11,439 nt of DNA from Syntrophaceae bacterium. Its GTDB lineage: Bacteria; Desulfobacterota; Syntrophia; Syntrophales; UBA2185. Where the stretch lies: the NCBI GenBank assembly GCA_003508565.1, contig DNUI01000255.1, positions 1-11,439 of the forward strand. The letters are read 5' to 3'. The number at the start of each line of letters is the position of its first letter. Positions within the stretch are counted from its first letter, which is position 1. A program made the translations under genes and the position numbers. Below the pieces are notes generated by a model that saw only the letters and a list, made by a program, of their open reading frames with translations, ran no database searches and was not told the origin of the DNA. This document shows, piece by piece, positions 6,568 through 11,439 of this stretch.

Positions 6568-7377
6568 TTATTTCGTCCCTCTCTCTATACCCTGACCCTG
6601 TTTCGCGCATTCATACATCATGATTGCTGCTGCTTGCGGCAGACTAAGGGAATCCGCATCACCCGTGCCGGGAATACGCCATAGTTCATCAGTGAAATGG
6701 AGTATTGTTTCCGGCACACCATGACTTTCACTTCCCATAAGAAGGGCTGTCATCTCTGCACAGGCATGCGGCATGGTGCCTTTCCGTGTATGACTGCCAA
6801 CGAGGAAATAGTGTTCTTTTATTTTCGGCAGCGCTTCGGCAAAATCAACGTCCGCCATCACGTGCAGGTGGAAAAGGCTTCCCATGGAGGAACGCACGAC
6901 TTTTGGATTTGTAAAATCTACGGAACCTGTGCTGAGTAGTATTGTTCTCATCCCAAACCAGTGGGCAGTACGTGCTATGGCACCAAGATTACCGGGGTTG
7001 TGTATCTCATGGAGCAACACAATATGACCGGTGTCACGCATAAGAAATTCGCCAATGTCGGCGCGTGGCGGCATAGCGACAATAGCCATGATTCCCTCTG
7101 CCGTTTTATCCTGGCTTAGTGTACCCCACGCCGTTTCCGATAATCCGTAGATGTTGATGTCTCCCGGAATGGTCGCAAGATAATTATCCCAATGGGGCCT
7201 TTTTTTCTCCATCACCAGAACTGCGCTGGTTTTCCATTTACTTTTCAGTAATTCCTGAACAACTTTGAAACCTTCCGCCAGAAACAATCCTTCCCGATGG
7301 CGATACTTACCCTGATTTAGTTTTTGCCACAATTTCAATTGTGATCCCGGTGGTTTTCGCAGTTTCACGTCAGGCAC
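6568..7377 (-). CDS. SpoU/TrmH-family RNA 2'-O-methyltransferase
   Basis: This 269-residue SPOUT methyltransferase would transfer a methyl group from S-adenosylmethionine to a ribose 2'-hydroxyl in rRNA or tRNA. The N-terminal part (about 1-100) resembles the substrate-binding domain of this family (LNQGKYRHREGLFLAEGFKVVQELL). Motif 1 is HNPGNLGAIARTAHWFGM with the expected Asn130 and Arg136. Motif 2 is LLMGSESHGVP with Glu217. Motif 3 is IPGTGDADSLSLPQAAAIMMYE, where the usual Asn of the SLN signature is Ser245. The start is GTG (7377), with a stop four codons upstream in frame, and the ribosome binding site is weak. It forms a tight pair with cutA. The exact target nucleotide cannot be told. 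Confidence 0.9.
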   Translation of the reverse strand: MPDVKLRKPPGSQLKLWQKLNQGKYRHREGLFLAEGFKVVQELLKSKWKTSAVLVMEKKRPHWDNYLATIPGDINIYGLSETAWGTLSQDKTAEGIMAIVAMPPRADIGEFLMRDTGHIVLLHEIHNPGNLGAIARTAHWFGMRTILLSTGSVDFTNPKVVRSSMGSLFHLHVMADVDFAEALPKIKEHYFLVGSHTRKGTMPHACAEMTALLMGSESHGVPETILHFTDELWRIPGTGDADSLSLPQAAAIMMYECAKQGQGIERGTK

Positions 7378-7420
7378 AGATTCCGTTTATAGGAGGCAAC
7401 TCATAATTGGTTGCAAACTA

Positions 7421-7517
7421 AGGCTTCGAGGACTCAGGGATTCAAGAGTCCACGTGATATTCAGGGTTATTTCTTTCGTTTCAATCGAATCCTTAAACCT
7501 TCGAGCCCTTGAATCCT
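7421..7517. repeat. Dispersed palindromic repeat, copy B
   Basis: The element lies in the 175-base gap between the selenoprotein gene and the RNA methyltransferase gene. Arms at 7421-7436 and 7502-7517 pair with 12 of 16 matches. The left 28 bases match copy A at 22 of 28 positions. TTCAAGAG followed later by CACGTGA, and a TTTCA...GAATCC block, are shared with copy C. The rest of the gap holds only a weak 5-bp hairpin at 7532-7545 (TTATC/GATAA) followed by TTTTC on the - strand, a poor terminator candidate for the selenoprotein gene. Confidence 0.7.
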
Positions 7518-7552
7518 AAAGACATTGAAAATTATCCAGAGATAACCGTATA

Positions 7553-8887
7553 TCACAGCTTCCGCATCAGTTCCTGCGCCGCGATATGGATGGGATCCCA
7601 TGCCGGACCGACGGGTGGAGCATAGGCAAAATCCAAGTATGCGATTTCATCAAGGGCTATACCCGTCCAGAGGGCGCACGAGAGGGCATTGATCCTGTTG
7701 ACTGCTCCCAATGTTCCCACGGCCTGGGCGCCCAGAAGTTTTCCCGATGCCCGGTCAGCTACCAGTTTTAATCCCAGCCTTTTCTCTCCCGGCATGGCAC
7801 GGGCGATGGCATTGCCCCAGATAATGTTACTCACGGGATGATACCCGCTGTTCAACGCTTCGGCTTCATCAAGACCGGTAGCCGCTACCTCAAGAGAAAA
7901 CAGCTTGAAGGACTGGGCACCGACCACACCCGGAAAGATCATAGTGCCCCCAGCAACATTGCGGCCAGCTACACGCCCCTGCTTGTTGGCCACATCTCCT
8001 AGAGGAATATGGACCCAGCGATGGCTCACACGATGATAGACTTCGCAGCAATCCCCCACCGCGTAGACTCCTTCTTTCGATGTGCGCTGGGAAAAATTGA
8101 CCTGGATGGCTCCTGATTTCCCGATTTGCAGTCCCAACTCATGGGCTAACTTTGTGTTCGGTCTGATCCCGATTGCGATGATTATTATATCTGCGTCCAT
8201 CTCGCCCCTGGTTGACTTCATGCGAAGCCGGAAATCCATTCCCTTTTCAATTGATACAATTCCTGTTTCCCCGGAAAAGATAACATTCTGGCGGGTCAAT
8301 TCCTCCAGGATAACCTTGGAAAATTCAGGATCCCACCTGATGGCCGGACGGGGGAGCAGGTCAATAACCTGTGTTTCAATACCGCGGACGCGAAGCGCCT
8401 CACTCATCTCCATCCCGATGAAACCGGCTCCCACGATAATGGCTTTCCGGCACTCCTTGTTGTTGATAAAATTCTTTATCTGAATTGCGTCGTCAAGTTT
8501 CTTCAGGGAAAAAACTCCTTCAAGTTCAACACCCGGTATTTTTGGGATAAATGCTGATGCTCCCGTTCCCAGGATCAGGGTATCGTAAGGAATTGCGGTG
8601 CCATCGGAAAGCCGGACAATTCCCTTATCGGCGTCAATCCCTTCCGCAGAGGTATTTAATTTGACATCAATGCCCGTATCCCGGAACTTTTCCGGAGTTC
8701 TCGCGATCAAACGCTTTTCCTCTTTGATTACATCACCGATGTAATACGGCATGGGTCACGCGGCAACGGAAGTATACGGACCGCCTTCAACAAGAGAAAT
8801 GGACAGGGATGGATCCATGCGCTTTGCTTCCGCGGCAACCGAAGCGCCGCCGGCCCCAGCACCGATAATCACTACATTTTTACTCAT
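7553..8887 (-). CDS. Selenocysteine-containing FAD/NAD(P) oxidoreductase (CoA-disulfide reductase/NADH oxidase type)
   Basis: With the in-frame TGA at 8756-8758 read as Sec, this is a 444-residue pyridine nucleotide-disulfide oxidoreductase of the single-redox-residue class (CoA-disulfide reductase, NADH oxidase or peroxidase, NADH:polysulfide-type). The FAD Rossmann motif GAGAGG is at residues 9-14, then SVAA-Sec44-PMPYYIGD, where relatives carry the catalytic Cys followed by an xPY motif. The NAD Rossmann motif GAGFIG is at 153-158, the second FAD contact GDCCE at 278-282, and the dimerisation domain has YAPP at 422-425. The ATG at 8887 has AAGGAGGA eight bases upstream. No other frame disruption is seen. 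A hairpin 18 bases after the TGA fits a SECIS element. Without recoding, a conventional call would begin at Met46 and lose the FAD motif and active site. Substrate unknown; disulfide, persulfide or peroxide reduction is plausible. Confidence 0.88.
8727..8745 (-). promoter_or_regulatory. Putative bacterial SECIS element
   Basis: In the mRNA, AUUACAUC pairs perfectly with GAUGUAAU (8 bp) around the 3-base loop GGU. The loop begins 18 bases after the UGA (8756-8758). Known bacterial SECIS elements sit just downstream of the UGA inside the coding region, with a short loop carrying a G in the first two positions. This hairpin meets those criteria. The stem is A/U-rich, so its stability is moderate. 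Confidence 0.75.
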
Positions 8888-8895
8888 GGTATCAT

Positions 8896-8903
8896 TCCTC
8901 CTT
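8896..8903 (-). promoter_or_regulatory. Ribosome binding site for the selenoprotein start
   Basis: AAGGAGGA on the - strand ends eight bases before the ATG at 8887. It is among the best ribosome binding sites in the window, and it precedes the upstream exon-like part of the frame, not the Met after the TGA. It therefore shows that translation is meant to begin before the UGA. Confidence 0.85.
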
Positions 8904-8960
8904 TCGCATTGTGTGTGCTTAGATATTGTATATTCGGTTTTTTCCCAATTAATTGCAAGA

Positions 8961-9045
8961 AGGATTCGAGGATTCGGGGGTTGAAGGGTTCAAGAGATCT
9001 GGATTTCTTCAGCATTTCACGTGAATCCCCGACCCTTTTAATCCT
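8961..9045. repeat. Dispersed palindromic repeat, copy C
   Basis: The element lies in the 197-base gap between lgt and the selenoprotein gene. Arms at 8961-8980 and 9026-9045 pair with 14 of 20 matches. The start AGGATTCGAGGATTC matches copies A and B, TTCAAGAG matches copy B, and the right half GCATTTCAC with the following CGAC-CCT block matches copy A. The rest of the gap (8904-8960) is A/T-rich and probably contains the selenoprotein promoter, but I see no convincing -35/-10 pair. Confidence 0.65.
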
Positions 9046-9084
9046 TACCATATTGGATATTTTTTCGGAAATGATTCTATTTTT

Positions 9085-9924
9085 TTACGCCGCCTTTTTC
9101 TCTTGCTTCCACCTATACATATACACAAATGCGCCCGTGAGGATCATCAGGATACAGAGTATCTGCCCCATACTCAAGACTCCCCATATGAGTCCGAGCT
9201 GAGAATCGGGCTCCCGGAAATACTCTATCACGAAGCGCACAAACCCATAACCGATCAGGTATATGGCCAGGAGAAAACCGTCAAAAGGACTTTTCTTCCT
9301 GATACCCCACAGGATGAGAAAAAGGAAAAGTCCCTCGAAGAGTGCCTCATAAAGCTGTGAAGGATGACGGAGTTGATGTGTAACGTCCAGGGGGAAATAC
9401 ATACCCCAGGGCATATCGGTAACCCTTCCGTAGAGCTCACCGTTGATGAAATTACCAATTCTTCCGAAGGTATATCCGAGTGGAATTGCAGGGCAGACAA
9501 GTTCGGCAAACTGCCAGAATTCTATCTGACGTTTACGGCAGAACATGATCGACGCGAGAAGGACGCCGATTGCACCCCCATGGTACGACATGCCGCTTAT
9601 GCCGACATACCGCATACCATGAGCAAAGTCGAACGGCAGGATAATTTCCAGGGGATGATTCATGTAATAGTCAAAATTATAGAAAAAGATGTAACCGAGT
9701 CTTGCACCAAAGATGAGTCCGACAATGGCCCATATGAAAAAGTCTTGAACGTCTTCTGTTTTGTAATTATAGTTTTCACGTTTTATCCGATATGAGACAA
9801 GGAGATAGGTCAGCAGGAAGGCGATAATATACATGAGACTATAATAACGAATCTGAAAAGAACCGATCTCTAAGATATTAGGATTTATATGTTCGGGAAG
9901 ATGCTGCCAGTTAATAAGACTCAC
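9085..9924 (-). CDS. lgt: Prolipoprotein diacylglyceryl transferase
   Basis: This inner-membrane enzyme transfers the diacylglyceryl group from phosphatidylglycerol to the lipobox cysteine of prolipoproteins, the first step in lipoprotein maturation. The 279 residues show about seven hydrophobic segments. The Lgt signature GRIGNFINGELYGR is at 154-167 (essential Arg and Asn), a conserved His115 lies in YHGGAIG, RHPSQLYEALFEG follows, and a late RFVIEYFREPD supplies another conserved Arg. The start is GTG at 9924, inside the last 14 bases of trxB, with GGAG about seven bases upstream. The overlap implies translational coupling to trxB. A substrate lipoprotein is encoded at 4444-5112 in the same window. 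Confidence 0.96.
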   Translation of the reverse strand: MSLINWQHLPEHINPNILEIGSFQIRYYSLMYIIAFLLTYLLVSYRIKRENYNYKTEDVQDFFIWAIVGLIFGARLGYIFFYNFDYYMNHPLEIILPFDFAHGMRYVGISGMSYHGGAIGVLLASIMFCRKRQIEFWQFAELVCPAIPLGYTFGRIGNFINGELYGRVTDMPWGMYFPLDVTHQLRHPSQLYEALFEGLFLFLILWGIRKKSPFDGFLLAIYLIGYGFVRFVIEYFREPDSQLGLIWGVLSMGQILCILMILTGAFVYMYRWKQEKKAA

Positions 9925-10879
9925 CTTTCAACTCCTCTATATAGAGCTGGGCGGAAAATGCCGCTGTTGCCCCATCTCCACAGGCAGTAACGACTTGGCG
10001 CAAGCGTTTTTTTATACAGTCACCAGCGGCAAATATACCCTTTGCAGAAGTATGCATATTTGCGTCTACGATTATATATCCGCCTTGATCAAGGTCCGCA
10101 ACGCCGCGAATAATGTCTGTCTTGGGGGTCAGACCCGTAAATATAAAAATTCCTGCCGCGGGAATCTCACCGGTGACACCGGGAGATTTCACGTTTTTGA
10201 TCTTCACCTTTTCCACGGTTTCTTTCCCTGATATCTCCTCAACTACAGAATTCCATGCAAAATCTATTTTGCTGTTTGCAAAAGCTCTTTTCTGAAGAAT
10301 CTTGGTTGCCCGCAGCCGGTCGCGGCGATGAACGATAGTTACCTTGCGTGTGAAATTGGTGAGAAAGATTGCTTCCTGCACGGCAGTGTCACCACCTCCG
10401 ACAACAACAACTTCTCTGTTTCTGAATATGGGGCCGTCGCATGTCGCACAGTATGAAACTCCCTTTCCTGTATACGCGTCTTCACCAGGAACGCCGAGTT
10501 TCCGCCAGTATGCACCCGTTGCACAAATTACGGCAAGAGCGTCATAGGCGCGGTCTCCTGCCGTTACTTTCCATCCTTGTATATCATCCCACTTTGTTTG
10601 TTTCACAGAAGTGACATCGCTCGACATCATCTCCAGGCCGAATTGAAGCGCTTGTTTTTTAAACCGCTCAATAAGTTCGAATCCATTGATGCCTTCGGGT
10701 ATGCCCGGATAATTCTCGATAAGATCTGTAACAGTAATTTGACTTATGGAAGATTCGCCTTCTATGCACAAACCCCTAAGGCCAGCCCTCGATACATAAA
10801 GGCCTGCCGTCAATCCCGCAGGTCCGCCGCCGATAATTATGACGTCATAGACATGTTCCGGAATATTAAATTTATCCAA
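9911..10879 (-). CDS. trxB: Thioredoxin reductase
   Basis: This FAD enzyme of 322 residues reduces thioredoxin in the cytoplasm. The FAD motif IIGGGPAGLTAG is at residues 15-26, the redox-active CATC disulfide at 144-147, and the NAD(P) Rossmann motif GGGDTA at 161-166. HRRDRLRA at 184-191 is the pattern linked to NADPH binding in this family, and GIFAAGDC at 281-288 is the second FAD contact. ENYPG near residue 55 is also typical. The start is TTG at 10879, since no ATG or GTG lies in frame before the FAD motif; an AGGGGGGAG tract just upstream serves as ribosome binding site with short spacing. It overlaps lgt by 14 bases. It could keep thioredoxin or selenoprotein partners reduced, which is inference. 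Confidence 0.96.
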   Translation of the reverse strand: MDKFNIPEHVYDVIIIGGGPAGLTAGLYVSRAGLRGLCIEGESSISQITVTDLIENYPGIPEGINGFELIERFKKQALQFGLEMMSSDVTSVKQTKWDDIQGWKVTAGDRAYDALAVICATGAYWRKLGVPGEDAYTGKGVSYCATCDGPIFRNREVVVVGGGDTAVQEAIFLTNFTRKVTIVHRRDRLRATKILQKRAFANSKIDFAWNSVVEEISGKETVEKVKIKNVKSPGVTGEIPAAGIFIFTGLTPKTDIIRGVADLDQGGYIIVDANMHTSAKGIFAAGDCIKKRLRQVVTACGDGATAAFSAQLYIEELKGESY

Positions 10880-10903
10880 TGCTCCCCCCTGTATAAAAAG
10901 ATA

Positions 10904-10921
10904 GCTTTAGGTTACCCTAAG
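10904..10921. promoter_or_regulatory. Small inverted repeat in the trxB leader
   Basis: TTAGG (10907-10911) and CCTAA (10916-10920) form an inverted repeat with a 4-base spacer, roughly extended by CTTT/AAG flanks. It lies between the candidate trxB promoter and the start codon, where an operator could sit. It is short enough to be chance. Confidence 0.2.
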
Positions 10922-10936
10922 TTAATAGAAAAAGGA

Positions 10937-10964
10937 TTTATGTGTTGAAGTCTTTGTGTTTCAA
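10937..10964 (-). promoter_or_regulatory. Candidate trxB promoter
   Basis: On the - strand, TTGAAA (10959-10964, five of six to TTGACA) is 16 bases from CATAAA (10937-10942, four of six to TATAAT). It is the best pair I found in the 179-base gap before trxB. The rest of that gap (10965-11058) holds a palindrome TTCAATTGAA at 11013-11022 inside a CTCA/TGAG hairpin (11005-11030) without a T-run, which may be a degraded relic of the dispersed repeat (shared AAGGATTCAA). Confidence 0.35.
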
Positions 10965-11058
10965 TTGTTGTGTAAGTGTTTTGATCAACCTTTGCTCTTT
11001 GTCCCTCAGCAGTTCAATTGAATCCTTGAGATGTCATCAACTGTCTCTGAAAAAATTC

Positions 11059-11439
11059 TTATTTTTTATTCTTGAGAATATAATCTTTCAATGCACGTTG
11101 AAATATAAGAGCGGCAAACATGGCACAGTGGAGGTGGTCTTTCGGCAAACCCCCTAAATGTTCCACGATTGAACTCACGTTAATCCGCAGACACTCGTGC
11201 AATGTCTTTCCCTTCGCCATTGCTGCCGCCGCATTACATGCGGCAACCGTAAATATACATCCTCCAGCGATGAATTTTGAATCTTCAATTTTTCCCTGTT
11301 CAACCCGCAGGAACATCTCCACATCGTTACCACACTCATCAGGCATTCTTGCATAACCGTCAGGTCTGTCCATGGTACCATAGTTTTGGGGGTTCGACCC
11401 ATAATCAACTATTTTTTCGGAATAAACTTCTTTTGCCTT
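11059..11439 (-). CDS. NifU/IscU-like iron-sulfur cluster scaffold, 5' truncated
   Basis: The frame is open to the window edge. The residues before the first Met (VYSEKIVDYGSNPQNYGT) match the usual IscU start, so the gene begins upstream and the ATG at 11373 is internal. Proteins of this family hold a nascent Fe-S cluster on three cysteines. All three are present in the 126-residue fragment: DEC-GN (Cys36), AGGCIFTVA, and HLHCAM, together with LGGLP just before the last one. The first motif reads CGND where the family normally has CGD, so the Asp next to the ligand is Asn38. The sequence resembles the short stand-alone scaffolds common in anaerobes, without the C-terminal NifU domains. A 179-base gap separates it from trxB. 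An Fe-S assembly role is likely but its partner desulfurase is outside the window. Confidence 0.88.
   Translation of the reverse strand, partial: KAKEVYSEKIVDYGSNPQNYGTMDRPDGYARMPDECGNDVEMFLRVEQGKIEDSKFIAGGCIFTVAACNAAAAMAKGKTLHECLRINVSSIVEHLGGLPKDHLHCAMFAALIFQRALKDYILKNKK

Noticed and set aside
8752..8887. The selenoprotein frame as a pseudogene or frameshift broken by a nonsense codon
   Set aside because: Only one stop interrupts an otherwise intact and family-typical sequence; it is TGA, falls exactly on the catalytic Cys position, and is followed by a SECIS-like hairpin. A single Cys-to-stop mutation (TGC or TGT to TGA) is still formally possible.
9364..9795. 143-codon + strand open frame inside lgt
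   Set aside because: It is antisense to a clear lgt gene with all family motifs, and its translation has no recognisable features. The same applies to the other overlapping frames within glk, trxB and the oxidoreductase.

Overview
The window is protein-dense, has moderate GC content by eye, and contains no tRNA, rRNA, CRISPR array or transposase that I can see. The gene mix suggests a strictly anaerobic Gram-negative bacterium, most likely Desulfobacterota (former Deltaproteobacteria, possibly the Syntrophia side). The clues are a short NifU/IscU-like scaffold of the anaerobe type, a small SAP/Rho-N-like protein with a cysteine-rich tail, a diderm-style lipoprotein beside lgt, and an apparent selenoprotein. 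The taxon is an inference, not a database result.

Layout. The left third (1-4149) is read on the + strand. It holds an ABC-2 exporter operon (5'-truncated ATPase, six-helix permease, membrane-anchored TPR-like protein, with overlapping or nearly overlapping ends), a DedA/TVP38-type membrane protein, then a promoter driving a 42-residue very basic protein and a patatin-like phospholipase. The remaining two thirds are read on the - strand and meet the first block tail to tail at about 4150-4160. In transcription order they are: NifU/IscU-like scaffold (5'-truncated), trxB, lgt, an FAD/NAD(P) oxidoreductase, a SpoU-type RNA methyltransferase, cutA, glk, a LytR_C-domain lipoprotein, and the small SAP-like cysteine protein.

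Main discovery. The FAD/NAD(P) oxidoreductase (CoA-disulfide reductase/NADH oxidase type) looks like a 399-residue protein beginning at an internal Met. Its true reading frame runs upstream through a single in-frame TGA to an ATG at 8887 with a strong ribosome binding site. That adds the missing first Rossmann motif. The TGA is codon 44, where this family carries its redox-active cysteine. Eighteen bases after the TGA is a G-starting 3-base loop on a perfect 8-bp stem, which is the geometry of a bacterial SECIS element. I therefore read it as a 444-residue selenoprotein with Sec44.

Other points. Three copies of a degenerate palindromic repeat (about 70-100 bp) lie in three - strand intergenic gaps, two of them flanking the selenoprotein gene. 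The RNA methyltransferase and the scaffold protein each have a substitution at a residue normally conserved. TrxB, the Sec oxidoreductase and the Fe-S scaffold together give the right end a thiol/selenol redox flavour, while Lgt would modify lipoproteins such as the one encoded at 4444-5112.
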